From assembly GCF_030296575.1 (NCBI RefSeq), contig NZ_AP027729.1, positions 1,922,001 through 1,986,000 of the forward strand: a stretch of DNA of 64,000 bases. Reading direction: 5' to 3'. Below the pieces are notes generated by a model. It ran no database searches. It had not been told where the DNA came from and saw only the letters and a program-made list of their open reading frames with translations. A program made the position numbers and the translations under genes. Source of the DNA: Paraoerskovia sediminicola (GTDB lineage: Bacteria; Actinomycetota; Actinomycetes; Actinomycetales; Cellulomonadaceae). Of this stretch, positions 48,107 to 57,109 are shown one piece after another (the stretch's first letter is position 1; each line of letters begins with the position of its first letter).

Positions 48107-49434
48107 ATGCCCCTGTTCGAGGTCGATCCCGAACAGTCTGTCCCCACCCCGCCGGAGCAGTCCGGCGACCTTCTCCCGAGCACCGCGCAGCAGGTCGTCG
48201 ACGCACAGATCGACGCCCTGCTCGGTGAGCGCGTGTTCGTCGTCGCGCGCCGCCGGGACCCCGGCGACCCCTACGTGCTGGCGATCGACACGACCGGCGC
48301 GCCCGTCGTCGTCGACGTGGTCTCCGACCTCGACGAGCCCGCCTTCCACGCGTCCTTGCGACGCGCCGGCGTGACCGGCCGCCTCACGCACGCCGACCTC
48401 GCCGCCCGGTACGTCGGTGGGGCGGACCAGTTCGACGCTCACCTCGACCGGTTCTTCGACACGCTCCCGTTCTCGCCCCGACGGGCGGGCGCTGCCCGCC
48501 CGCTCGGTGGCGCACGGCTCGTGATCGTCTGCTCCACGGCGCGCGACGACGTCCTGGACGCGGTGGAGTTCGTCCGCCAGGCGGGGGTCGGACGACGGTC
48601 CTCACCGCGGGCGTCGTCCGCGCCGAGGACGGGCGCAAGTTCGTGGACGTCTCGACGCTCCCGGACGTCCGGACCGGCGCCGGGGGATACCCGACGATCG
48701 ACCCGCCGCGACCGCCGGCCGCTCCCGAGCAGGTCGCGGCCCCGCAGAGCCGTGACGCCGAGGACGACGGGCCCTCGGGCGGTCCGGCTACGACCATCGC
48801 GGCTTCGACCAACGCCGCTCCGTCGTCCAGCACGGCGTCGACCAGCGCGGCTCCGACGGGCGAGGTCCCGATGGTCGACGCTCCGATCGACGACCGGCGA
48901 CCGTCCGGAACACCGGCCCGCGACTCCTGGTCGTCGGGAACGCCGGCCCCCGACCCCTGGACCACGGGCGCGCCGTCCGGCGCCGGTCTCGGGGACGAGC
49001 GACGGCTGGACCGGTCCCTGGGCGGGTCGCCGGTGGACGCGTCGATCCCGGACGCGACCTCGGCGGCGGAGGACGCCGCGTGGCGCTCGGCGTTCGGCGC
49101 CGACCGGGCGGACGAGGTCGCGGCCCCGACCGCTGCCCGCAGCTCTGCGGCCGCCGGTGACGCGGACGAGGACGACTCCGACCTGCACGCGCTCGCCCGG
49201 TCGATCGGCCGACCCACCGAGCTCGTCTGGTCGCGGCCGCGTCGGGGCCAGCGGTTCGAGGCGACGCTGCGCACCGACGGCACCATCGTGCTCGACGACG
49301 GCACGAGCTATCGCAGCCCCGACTCGGCGGCGGTCGCCGTCTCGGGCAGGTTCTCGGCCGAGGGCTGGGCCGTCTGGCGAATCGGTGACGGCGGGCCGAC
49401 CCTGACCGAGGAGTTCCGGAGCCGGTTCTCCTGA
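48107..49434 (+). CDS. RAMA-domain protein, frame break in data
   Basis: About 442 residues. The N-terminal half (VVDAQIDALLGERVFVVARR, DPYVLAIDTTGAPVVVDVVS) resembles nuclease-like or DUF91-like modules found with RAMA domains. A long Pro/Ser/Thr-rich linker (about 190-365) follows. The C-terminal segment (ELVWSRPRRGQRFEATLRTDG, LDDGTSYRSPDSAAVAVSGR, GWAVWRIGDGG) matches the RAMA domain, predicted to recognise modified DNA. The frame breaks at 48583-48591; one added G in the five-base run gives AGGRTTVLTAGVVRAEDG. No methyltransferase or restriction gene is adjacent. Function inferred only. Confidence 0.65.
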
Positions 49435-49444
49435 CCGGCCCGCG

Positions 49445-50545
49445 TCACCCCCAGCCGTACCCCGCGAGCCAGCGGCTGATCTCCGCATAGAAGCGGGCCC
49501 GCGGGACGGGCGCCGACAACGCGAGGTCGTGGACGCCGTCCGGCACCCGGACCAGGCTGACGGACTGCCCGAGCGACGGCGCCCGGTGAGCGAGGGCCTC
49601 GACGTCGAGCACGATGTCCGCCGAGCGCATGGCCTCGCTCCACCGGGTGCTGATGATCGTGCGAGCGGACAGGAGCATGAGCACGGGCTCCGGGATCGTC
49701 AGACCCCGGGCGACGCGGGCGTGGCCGTCGATGATCGCGTTGAGCCAGCCGCCGCGCACCGGGAACGACGGCGTCGGCCGCCATCGCAGGTCCCACTCCC
49801 ACTCGCCGCCCGCGCCGACGAGCAGCGAGCGCGCGTAGTAGCCGGGGTCGATGTTCGGCAGCGGGGCCTTGGGCTGGAAGCGAGCGAGCTGGCGGATCGC
49901 CGGGGTCGAGACGGTCCGGACCACCGAGGCGCCCTGCATCTCGAGCCACGGGGAGTTGAGCACGACGGCGTTCACGCGCCCGGGGTGCCGGTCGGCCCAG
50001 AGGACCCCCGTGAGGCCGCCCGTGGAGTGGCCCATGTAGATGACCGACGCGTGCGGGCCGAGCTCGGCGTGGATCACCTCCAGCGCGGCGTCGATGTCGG
50101 GGTCGTACTCGTCGAGGTTCGCGACGTACCCCGGGGTCTGGTGCGGGCGCAGACTCCGGCCGTACTTGCGCAGGTCCAGGGCGTAGAACGCGGCGCCCTG
50201 GTCGTGCCAGTACTCCGCGAGCCCGGTCTGGAAGAAGTAGTCGGACCAGCCGTGGACGTACAGGACCGCGCGGGCGGGGCGCGGCCACGCGTTCTCGCGG
50301 GGTGCGTACCGCACGAGGGTCGCGACCACGTCGCCCTCGTCGTCCTGGCCCAGGTCGAGGGTCCGTCGCCGGTAGTCCGAGCCGAGGACGTCCTCGACCC
50401 AGCCGTCGGACGGCGCCGGGACGGTCCGGCCGGGGGCGACGGCCTCCGGGATCGACCCGCCGAGCGGGCCTTCGGGGACGGCGGTCATGCGGTCGTCGTC
50501 CGTGTCGTCGATGGCGGGGGTGTCGGGGAGGTCGGGGGTGCGCAC
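49445..50545 (-). CDS. Alpha/beta hydrolase (monoglyceride lipase/lysophospholipase-like)
   Basis: About 366 residues. Oxyanion region LYVHGWSDYFF, nucleophile elbow YMGHSTGGLTG, and catalytic His in VPDGVHDLALSAP. The GHSTGG elbow and LDLRKYGRS match the actinobacterial lysophospholipase group. GTG 50545 gives the longest form; ATG 50488 would lose 19 poorly conserved residues. Ten bases separate it from the upstream quinone oxidoreductase, so the two are probably co-transcribed. Confidence 0.85.
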   Translation of the reverse strand: MRTPDLPDTPAIDDTDDDRMTAVPEGPLGGSIPEAVAPGRTVPAPSDGWVEDVLGSDYRRRTLDLGQDDEGDVVATLVRYAPRENAWPRPARAVLYVHGWSDYFFQTGLAEYWHDQGAAFYALDLRKYGRSLRPHQTPGYVANLDEYDPDIDAALEVIHAELGPHASVIYMGHSTGGLTGVLWADRHPGRVNAVVLNSPWLEMQGASVVRTVSTPAIRQLARFQPKAPLPNIDPGYYARSLLVGAGGEWEWDLRWRPTPSFPVRGGWLNAIIDGHARVARGLTIPEPVLMLLSARTIISTRWSEAMRSADIVLDVEALAHRAPSLGQSVSLVRVPDGVHDLALSAPVPRARFYAEISRWLAGYGWG

Positions 50546-50555
50546 GAGGGCGAGG

Positions 50556-51514
50556 TCATGGCGTCAGCACGACCTTGCCGAACTGGTCCCCGGACAGCAC
50601 CCGGGCGAGGCCGTCGCGCGCCGACGCGAGGGGAGCACCCGGTCGATCGTCGGCCGGACACCGGTCCTGACCATGAACCGCAGCAGGGCTGCGAGGTCGG
50701 CACGCTCGCCCATCGTCACGCCCTGGATGCGGATGCGGTGGTAGAACACCCGCGTCAGCTCCGCGGGCTCCGGGTCCCCGGACGTGAGCCCGCAGAGCGC
50801 GATGGTGCCGCCCGGGCGGACCGACGCGACCGAGTGCTTCCAGGTGGCGCGACCGACGGACTCGACGACGGCGTCGACCCGCTGCGGCAGGCGGGCGCCG
50901 GGCTCGACCGCGGCCACCGCCCCGAGCTCGAGGGCGCGCTCGCGCTTCTCCGTCGTCCGCGACGTCGCGTAGACCTCGAGGCCCGCGGCGGCGCCGAGCG
51001 CGATCGCGGCGCTCGTGAGCCCGCCGCCCGCGCCCTGGACGAGGACCCGGTCGCCCGGGCGCAGGTCGGCTGCGACGAACAGCATGCGGTAGGCCGTGAG
51101 CCAGGCCGTCGGCACGCACGCGGCCTCCTCGAAGCTCAGCTCGGAAGGCTTCGGGATCAGGTTCGCGGTGGGCACCGCCACCTGCTCGGCCAGGGTGCCC
51201 GGGTGCCGTTCCGAGAGCAGGGTCGTGGGCTCGTCGGGGCCGACCCCGTGCCCGTCGGCGCCGATCACGCCGTGGACGACGACGTCCGTCCCGTCCGGCG
51301 CGACGCCGGCGGCGTCCGTGCCGAGGATCATGGGCAGGGCCTTCGGGGAGAGCCCGACGCCGCGCAGCGCCCAGAGGTCGTGGTGGTTGATGCTCGCGGC
51401 GCGCACGTCGACGGTCGACCAGTGCTCGCGCGCCTCGGGGGCGGGTCGGTCGCCGACCTCGAGCCCGTCGAGCGGGGTGTCCGGGGACAGGGCGGCGGCG
51501 TAGGCGGCGAGCAT
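50556..51514 (-). CDS. Zinc-independent quinone oxidoreductase-like MDR dehydrogenase, frame break in data
   Basis: About 319 residues when repaired. GroES-like N-terminal domain (VRAASINHHDLWALRGVG, MILGTDAAG) and Rossmann domain (VLVQGAGGGLTSAAIALGAA) with typical AVVESVGRATWKHSVASVRP. The frame breaks in the run 50630-50633; one added base gives LPLASARDGLARVLSGDQFG, the standard C-terminus. TACCTT ends exactly six bases before ATG, a predicted leaderless start. Confidence 0.87.
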
Positions 51515-51630
51515 GGGACCAAGGTAATCGGTCGTCACGACGGACGCCCGCGGCCCTCCCTCAGGGTGGACGAACCTCTCGGCGGGCCGCGTGGCCCCGA
51601 CGACCGGTCGCACCGACGGAGGGAGAGACG

Positions 51631-52362
51631 ATGCTCGAGGGGATCGGGACCGCGGGCGGTCGCGCAGGTGCGAGCCCGCGGATCGGGAGGGTGCTCGTCG
51701 AGCTGGACGCCGTGCGGCGGCCGCTCCCCGGGTCGGACGGGGTGGCGGTGTTCGTCGACGTGTACCGGGAGGTCACGGCACGGGTGGCGGTGCGGGTCAC
51801 GGACGGCACGTTCCGCGACCCGGCGTTCGTCGAAGAGCTCGACGTCGTGTTCGCCGAGCTGTTCCTGGACGTCCCGCGGGCGCTCGACGCGGGGCGGCCG
51901 CCCGGAGCGGCCTGGGCGCCGCTCGTCGACCGACGGTCGACGCCCGGGATCTGGCCCGTGCAGCACGCGCTGGCGGGGATGAACGCCCACATCAACCACG
52001 ACCTGGCGCTCGCGGTGGTCAGCGCGTGCGAGAGCACGGGTCGCACGCCGGGGGATCCCGGGCTCAGGGACGACTACGAACGGGTCAACGACGTGCTCGC
52101 CGAGGTCGTGCGGCCGATCCGTCAGGGGTTCCTCGATCAGGACGTGGTGCGCGCGGCGGGCGACCTCTCGGTGGCGGCCGACCTGGTGTCGAACTTCTCG
52201 ATCGACGCGGCGCGGGACGCCGCATGGGCGTCGGCGCTCGTGCTGTGGGACCTGCGGGGGAACCCGTTCGTCGGGGACCTGGCGCGGGCGGCGCTGGCGC
52301 GGACGGTGGGACTGGTGGGGCGGCAGCTGCTCGTCCCCGCCGAGATGCCTGCCCCGCGGTGA
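51631..52362 (+). CDS. DUF5995 family protein
   Basis: About 243 residues, soluble, all-helical. The signature is HALAGMNAHINHDLALAVVS (His-x-Asn-x-Asp), followed by DYERVNDVLAEVVRPIRQGF and AARDAAWASALVLWDL. The conserved His/Asn/Asp residues suggest metal or phosphate binding, but function is unknown. ATG follows GGAGGGAGAG. Confidence 0.82.
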   Translation: MLEGIGTAGGRAGASPRIGRVLVELDAVRRPLPGSDGVAVFVDVYREVTARVAVRVTDGTFRDPAFVEELDVVFAELFLDVPRALDAGRPPGAAWAPLVDRRSTPGIWPVQHALAGMNAHINHDLALAVVSACESTGRTPGDPGLRDDYERVNDVLAEVVRPIRQGFLDQDVVRAAGDLSVAADLVSNFSIDAARDAAWASALVLWDLRGNPFVGDLARAALARTVGLVGRQLLVPAEMPAPR

Positions 52363-52389
52363 CGTACCTGCCTGCGGGGCGCGCCGCCG

Positions 52390-53100
52390 TCAGACGACCG
52401 GCAGGACCCGGCCCAGGTCGGGGACGCCGCCGGCGGTGAACTCGGGCCGGAGCGCGCGCGTGAGGTCGTCGACGTCGTAGGGGACGCGGCCCGCGGCCAG
52501 CCGGATCCAGGTGCGGGCGTCCGCGACCTCGAGGCTCCAGCCGCCCCGCGCGACCACGATGCGCAGCAGCTCGTCGGCCGCGAGCGCCAGCGCGTCGCGC
52601 TCCAGGGGGCTGCCGGCGATCCCCGGGAGCGACCGCTCGAGGTCGTCGCCGTGGACGACGAGCTCGATGAGACGGGACGCGACCATGTCGCGGAGCATGA
52701 TGGGCCCGCGGCGCGCCTGCACCACGAGGTCGTGCGGGCCGAGGTCGTCGAGCGTGGCGAAGGCCCGGTCGGCCTTCGCGCTGATGCCGGCGACCCGGTC
52801 GCGCCGGATCTCGGCGTCGAGCTCGCGCGTGACGGTCGTGATCTCCGCGGAGCGCTGGGGGTAGGTGCCGAGGTACTCGGCGAGGGAGAGCGGAACGGTC
52901 CCCGGGGGCACGGGCCCGCACACGGCGAGGGCGTCCATCGCGCGCCCCAGGTGGCTGACGAGCTCGCCCACGCTCCAGCCCGTCACGGCGCTCTCCTCGG
53001 CGAGGACGTCGTCGTCCAGGTCCGCCTGGTCGATCCACTCGACGAGCGCGTCCCACTGGGTCCGCAGGGTCCGGGACAGCTGGATCAGGTCGGCGCTCAT
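52390..53100 (-). CDS. DinB-like maleylpyruvate isomerase/mycothiol-dependent family protein
   Basis: About 236 residues. TIGR03083-type four-helix protein: SAVTGWSVGELVSHLGRAMD and MVASRLIELVVHGDDLERSL, with His residues at the metal positions of the DinB fold (HLGRA and VVHGDDL). Members use mycothiol or are of unknown function. GACGAT ends six bases before ATG. Confidence 0.8.
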   Translation of the reverse strand: MSADLIQLSRTLRTQWDALVEWIDQADLDDDVLAEESAVTGWSVGELVSHLGRAMDALAVCGPVPPGTVPLSLAEYLGTYPQRSAEITTVTRELDAEIRRDRVAGISAKADRAFATLDDLGPHDLVVQARRGPIMLRDMVASRLIELVVHGDDLERSLPGIAGSPLERDALALAADELLRIVVARGGWSLEVADARTWIRLAAGRVPYDVDDLTRALRPEFTAGGVPDLGRVLPVV

Positions 53101-53147
53101 GCGCCCATCGTCGCGCAACCGGGGGCCGTGTGCGCGGGCCGTCCGTC

Positions 53148-53233
53148 CGCCGAACCGGTGATCATCGTCGCCCGAACCGGTGGACGGCTCCGATCTGACC
53201 CTCGTCATCGCGCGCAAGCGCCGGTTCGGCGAT
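53148..53233. repeat. Second locus of the CGCCGAACCGG repeat
   Basis: CGCCGAACCGGTGATCA (53148-53164) matches the motif found at 2355-2438. A shorter direct copy CCGAACCGG follows at 53172, and an inverted copy CCGGTTCGGCGAT lies at 53221-53233. The cluster fills the gap between the DinB-like gene and the metX stop. Confidence 0.65.
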
Positions 53234-53245
53234 GGTGGTGACGGG

Positions 53246-54481
53246 TCAGATCCGGACGCGCTCCGCGAGGAAGTCCGTCACCATGGGCCCGAGCTGGTCG
53301 AACTCGATGAGGAACCCGTCGTGCCCGAACTCGGAGTGCAGCACCACGAGCGGCTCGGCGCGCGGGATGCCCGCCGCGATCCGGGCGCTCTCCGCCGGGA
53401 GGAACAGCCGGTCGGTGTCGACGGCGACGACCAGGGCGCGCGCCGAGATGGTACTGAGCGCGGCCTCGACGCCGCCGCGGTCCCGGCCGAGGTCGTGCGT
53501 GACCATCGACTCCGTGAGCCGCACGTAGCTGTTCGCGTCGAACCGCCGGGCGAGCTTGTCGCCGTGGTGGTCGAGGTAGGACTGGACCGCGTACCGACCG
53601 TCGGTGAACGGGTCCTCGCCGCCCTGCGGCAGCCGGCCGAACCGGGTGTCGAGCTCGTTGGCGGTCCGGTACGTCGTGTGGGCGATCTGGCGGGCGATGG
53701 CCAGCCCGGCGTGGGGTCCGTCGCCGTCGGCCGCCCCGTAGTAGTCGCCGCCGCGGAACCGGGGGTCGGCGTGGATCGCGCCGAGCTGGGCGTGGGCCCA
53801 GGCGATCTGGTCGCCGGTGGTCTGCGCGCAGGTTACGACGGTGACGATCGCCTCGACCTCGATCCCGTGCTCGGGCCCCAGCACGGCCCACTCGAGCACC
53901 CGGTGGCCGCCCATCGAGGCGCCGACCACGAGGTTCCAGGAGGTGATGCCGAGCGCGCGGGCCAGCTCGATCTCGACGGCGACCTGGTCGCGCGGCGTCA
54001 CGCGCGGGAACCTGCCGCCCCACGGCTCGCCGTCGGGCGCGGTGCTCGCGGGGCCCGTGGTGCCCTGGCAGCCGCCGAGGACGTTGGGCGCGACGACGAA
54101 GTACCGGTCGGTGTCGATCGGGGCGCCGGGCCCGATCATCGCCTCCCACCAGCCCGCGGTCATGTGGCCCGGGCCGGCCGGGCCAGTGACGTGCGAGTCG
54201 CCGGTCAGCGCGTGCAGCACGAGGACGGCGTTCGACCCGTCGGGTGCGAGCTCGCCCCAGGTCTCGTACGCGACCCGGACGTCGGGGATGCGGCGCCCGC
54301 CCTCGAGGTCGAACGTGCCGACGTCGACAAACCGCCGGTCACCGACCGGGTCGCCCTCGCGCCATGCGGCGGTCACGGGGACCGGGCCGAGGGCGCGCCG
54401 ACGTCCGCCGCCTGCCCCCGCGGCGCTGCCGGGCGAGGGTCGGGCGGGTGCTGCAGCTGCGTCGTCGTCCATCGGGGTCAC
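53246..54481 (-). CDS. metX: Homoserine O-acetyltransferase
   Basis: About 411 residues. Alpha/beta hydrolase-fold enzyme activating homoserine for methionine synthesis. Nucleophile Ser189 is in VVGASMGGHRVLEW. Other landmarks: VLVLHALTGDSHVTG, GGCQGTTGPAS (substrate site), Asp in VAVDTDRLFLPAES and His in SEFGHDGFLIE. A disordered Ala/Gly/Arg-rich N-terminus of about 35 residues precedes the conserved part. It lies 94 bases downstream of metY on the same strand, forming a direct-sulfhydrylation operon. Confidence 0.95.
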   Translation of the reverse strand: MTPMDDDAAAAPARPSPGSAAGAGGGRRRALGPVPVTAAWREGDPVGDRRFVDVGTFDLEGGRRIPDVRVAYETWGELAPDGSNAVLVLHALTGDSHVTGPAGPGHMTAGWWEAMIGPGAPIDTDRYFVVAPNVLGGCQGTTGPASTAPDGEPWGGRFPRVTPRDQVAVEIELARALGITSWNLVVGASMGGHRVLEWAVLGPEHGIEVEAIVTVVTCAQTTGDQIAWAHAQLGAIHADPRFRGGDYYGAADGDGPHAGLAIARQIAHTTYRTANELDTRFGRLPQGGEDPFTDGRYAVQSYLDHHGDKLARRFDANSYVRLTESMVTHDLGRDRGGVEAALSTISARALVVAVDTDRLFLPAESARIAAGIPRAEPLVVLHSEFGHDGFLIEFDQLGPMVTDFLAERVRI

Positions 54482-54575
54482 CGCTCTCCAGGATACGTTC
54501 CCCGCCGGGACGTCACTCGGGCGCCGCGAGCCGTGGGCTCGGGGCCGGTCGTGACGTCCCGGTGAGGATGGTCGG

Positions 54576-55907
54576 TCAGTCGAGCGCAGCGGCGGCGGCG
54601 AAGCCGAACGCGAGGTCCGCGAGGATGTCCTCCACCGCCTCGAGACCGACGGAGAGCCGCACGAGGCCGGGCGTGACCCCGGAGAGGGCCTGCTCGGCGA
54701 CGGACAGCTGGCTGTGCGTCGTCGAGGCCGGGTGGATCACGAGGGACCGGACGTCGCCGATGTTCGCCACGTTCGAGTGCAGCTTCAGCGCCGAGACGAA
54801 CGCCTGGCCCGCCGCGGCGCCGCCGTCGATCTCGAAGGCGAGGACGCCGCCCGCCCCGCGCGGCAGGTACTTCTGCGCGGTCGCGTGCCACGGGCTGGAC
54901 TCCAGCCCGGCGTAGTGGACGTGCCGGACGTCGTCGCGCGCCTCGAGCCACTCGGCGACGGTCTGGGCATTGGCCACGTGGCGCTCGACGCGCAGCGAGA
55001 GCGTCTCGATGCCCTGGGCGATGAGGAACGCGTTGAACGGCGACACGGCGGCGCCGAGGTCGCGCAGCAGCTGGACGCGGGCCTTGAGGACGAACGCGAG
55101 GTTCGCGCCGAGGATCCCGTTCACGCCGAGGTCGCGGCCGTAGACGATGCCGTTGTACGACGGGTCGGGGGTGTTGAAGCCGGGGAAGCGCTCCGGGTCG
55201 GCCTCGAAGTCGAAGTTCCCGGAGTCGACGATCACGCCGCCGATCGCGGCCCCGTGACCCCCGAGGTACTTGGTGGCGGAGTGCACGACGATGTCGGCCC
55301 CGTGCTCGATGGGCCGCACCAGGTAGGGCGTCGCGACCGTGTTGTCGACGATGAGCGGGACGCCGGACGCGTGGGCCACGTCGGCGACGAGCGCGATGTC
55401 GAGCACGTCGGAGCGCGGGTTGGGGATCGTCTCGGCGAAGAAGGCCTTGGTCTCGGGCCGGACGGCGTCGCGCCACGCCTGCGGGTCGCTCGCGTCCTCG
55501 ACGAAGGTCGTCGTGATGCCGAGCTTCGGCAGCGAGTGGTGCAGCAGGTTGTAGGTGCCTCCGTAGAGGCTTGCGCTCGCCACGATGTGGTCGCCGGCCT
55601 CGGCGAGGTTGAGGATCGCGAACGTCTCCGCCGCCTGGCCGGAGGCCAGCAGCAGCGCGCCGACGCCGCCCTCGAGGTCGGCGATGCGCTCCTCGACGAC
55701 GCCCTGGGTGGGGTTGCCGATGCGTGTGTAGATGGGGCCGAGGTCCTTGAGCGCGAACCGGTCGGCGGCGACGCCGGCGTCCGGGAAGACGAACGACGTC
55801 GTCTGGTAGATCGGCAGCGCGCGGGCGCCGGTCGCCGGGTCGGGCTCCTGCCCGGCGTGGATCTGGCGGGTCTCGAAGGACCAGGTGGGGAGGGTCTGCT
55901 CGCTCAT
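54576..55907 (-). CDS. metY: O-acetylhomoserine sulfhydrylase (bifunctional OAH/OAS type)
   Basis: 443 residues. PLP enzyme of the Cys/Met metabolism family, making homocysteine from O-acetylhomoserine and sulfide. The PLP Lys213 is in VVHSATKYLGGHG. Others: IYTRIGNPTQGVVEERI, LASGQAAETFAILN, VIHPASTTHSQLS. ATG follows CCAGGAG with a good spacing; this SD can pair with an upstream arm (see the RNA element). A poly-Cys leader ORF lies 157 bases upstream on the same strand, indicating cysteine-responsive control. Confidence 0.96.
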   Translation of the reverse strand: MSEQTLPTWSFETRQIHAGQEPDPATGARALPIYQTTSFVFPDAGVAADRFALKDLGPIYTRIGNPTQGVVEERIADLEGGVGALLLASGQAAETFAILNLAEAGDHIVASASLYGGTYNLLHHSLPKLGITTTFVEDASDPQAWRDAVRPETKAFFAETIPNPRSDVLDIALVADVAHASGVPLIVDNTVATPYLVRPIEHGADIVVHSATKYLGGHGAAIGGVIVDSGNFDFEADPERFPGFNTPDPSYNGIVYGRDLGVNGILGANLAFVLKARVQLLRDLGAAVSPFNAFLIAQGIETLSLRVERHVANAQTVAEWLEARDDVRHVHYAGLESSPWHATAQKYLPRGAGGVLAFEIDGGAAAGQAFVSALKLHSNVANIGDVRSLVIHPASTTHSQLSVAEQALSGVTPGLVRLSVGLEAVEDILADLAFGFAAAAALD

Positions 55908-55911
55908 CGGG

Positions 55912-56043
55912 GGCTCCTGGGGTGTCGGCGACGTCGCGTCGGCGGGTCGGTCGGGGCGGGGGTGCGGTCCACGGGTGTGCGCACGCCCCCGGTGGTCCGC
56001 CGCACGGGCGGGGCCGACACCGGGAGCCGGCCCGGGTCTCCGG
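55912..56043 (-). promoter_or_regulatory. Candidate cysteine attenuator: SD-sequestering stem with alternative fold
   Basis: On the metY strand, GGCTCC-CGGTGTCGGC (56028-56013) pairs with GCCGACACC-CCA-GGAGCC (55929-55912), 15 base pairs interrupted by one short bulge; the second arm contains the metY Shine-Dalgarno. Just upstream CCGGAG (56043-56038) can instead pair with the CTCC(C)GG part of the first arm, which would free the SD. Two mutually exclusive folds downstream of a Cys-codon leader is the layout of a translational attenuator. Pairing is seen in sequence; the switch is inferred. Confidence 0.6.
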
Positions 56044-56064
56044 GCAGGCGAACGTGCGCTGTGG

Positions 56065-56091
56065 TCAGCAGCAGCACATTCGGCAGGTCAT
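56065..56091 (-). CDS. Poly-cysteine leader peptide of metY (MTCRMCCC)
   Basis: An 8-codon ORF: Met-Thr-Cys-Arg-Met-Cys-Cys-Cys then TGA, with four Cys and one further Met codon. TACCGT (56098-56103) ends exactly six bases before ATG, so the ORF should be translated from a leaderless mRNA. Leaderless poly-Cys small ORFs acting as cysteine-responsive attenuators are known from mycobacteria upstream of sulfur genes. Here the target is metY-metX. Stalling on the Cys codons under cysteine shortage is the expected signal. Confidence 0.8.
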   Translation of the reverse strand: MTCRMCCC

Positions 56092-56097
56092 GGGTCG

Positions 56098-56103
56098 ACG
56101 GTA
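56098..56103 (-). promoter_or_regulatory. -10 element (TACCGT) of the metY leader transcript
   Basis: TACCGT on the minus strand fits TANNNT; the spacer CGACCC of six bases places the start of transcription on the A of the leader ATG. No convincing -35 is seen. Confidence 0.55.
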
Positions 56104-56218
56104 GGCATCGAGGAGCCCGAGCGACAGAGCTGGTCCACATGGTGGACGGACGTGGACGCGACCCGCACCGCGGCCGGGTCCGCTGCCCCGGGGCGGCGAC
56201 CTCGGCCCGGGACACGAA

Positions 56219-56253
56219 CCGGCCCCCGACACCGGTGGGGTGTCGGGGGCCGG
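56219..56253 (-). terminator. Strong terminator after ppa
   Basis: CCGGCCCCCGACACC pairs perfectly with GGTGTCGGGGGCCGG around a 5-base loop, 25 bases past the ppa stop. It isolates the metY leader from ppa readthrough. Confidence 0.88.
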
Positions 56254-56277
56254 AAGGTTCGAGCGGGAGCCCTAGGG

Positions 56278-56778
56278 TCAGTGGCCCGTGTGGTACCCGG
56301 TGTCGATGGCGCGCTGGAACGAGCGCTCGATCTCGGCCTCGGCGTCGGCGCGGCCGACCCAGTGGGCGCCCTCGACGGACTTGCCCGGCTCGAGGTCCTT
56401 GTAGACCTCGAAGAAGTGCTGGATCTCCAGGCGGTGGAAGTCCGAGACGTCGTCGATGTCCTGGCGCCACGCGGCGCGCTGGTCCCCGGTCGGGACGCAC
56501 AGGACCTTGTCGTCGCCCCCGGCCTCGTCGCGCATGCGGAACATGCCGAGCGCGCGGCAGCGGATCAGGCAGCCGGGGAACGTCGGCTCCTCGAGGAGCA
56601 CCAGGGCGTCGAGCGGGTCGCCGTCCTCACCGAGGGTCTCCTCGATGAACCCGTAGTCGTCGGGGTAGCGCGTCGAGGTGAAGAGCATCCGGTCCAGGCG
56701 GATCCGCCCGGACTCGTGGTCGACCTCGTACTTGTTGCGCTGGCCCTTCGGGATCTCGATCGTGACGTCGAACTCCAC
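56278..56778 (-). CDS. ppa: Inorganic pyrophosphatase
   Basis: 166 residues, family I soluble PPase. Signature residues: [58 protein letters not shown] (Asp triad for Mg), and CVPTGDQR-type loop. GTG follows GGAGGA. Ends in a strong terminator. Confidence 0.95.
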   Translation of the reverse strand: MEFDVTIEIPKGQRNKYEVDHESGRIRLDRMLFTSTRYPDDYGFIEETLGEDGDPLDALVLLEEPTFPGCLIRCRALGMFRMRDEAGGDDKVLCVPTGDQRAAWRQDIDDVSDFHRLEIQHFFEVYKDLEPGKSVEGAHWVGRADAEAEIERSFQRAIDTGYHTGH

Positions 56779-57109
56779 TGTTCCTCCAGGTCGGGGTGCC
56801 GTCGCCGGGGTGCGCCTGCCCAGGTTCTCTGGGCGTCGCGCCTGTGCTCGACGGTCGGGGTGCTGCGTGCCTACGGGTTCTGCTGACGGCCCCGACGACC
56901 GGGGCGCGTGAGCGCGTGACCAGTGTGACACGCCGGGAGCGGCTCGACCGGGCAGATGTGACGCACACCGCCTCCGATCGGCGATACTTCTCCGAGGCGC
57001 CGACCTCGATGCTCGGCGCCCGTGCACGCGGACGGGCGAGAGCCCGACCGAGCACCTGGCACGAGCAGGTGGGCACGAGCAGGTCGGCACGAGCGACGAC
57101 GGGACGACG
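56779..57109. other. ppa-dacB divergent intergenic region with 14-bp tandem repeat
   Basis: No gene is seen in these 331 bases. The unit GGCACGAGCAGGT(G/C) occurs twice and then partially a third time at 57059-57096, immediately before dacB. GATACTTC near 56986 is a possible -10 for dacB. The left side holds the ppa ribosome-binding site on the minus strand. Confidence 0.55.

Noticed and set aside
55908-56064. SAM riboswitch upstream of metY
   Set aside because: I could not find the conserved SAM-I, SAM-II or SAM-IV core sequences; the poly-Cys leader and SD hairpin explain the region better. An Rfam covariance search would settle it.
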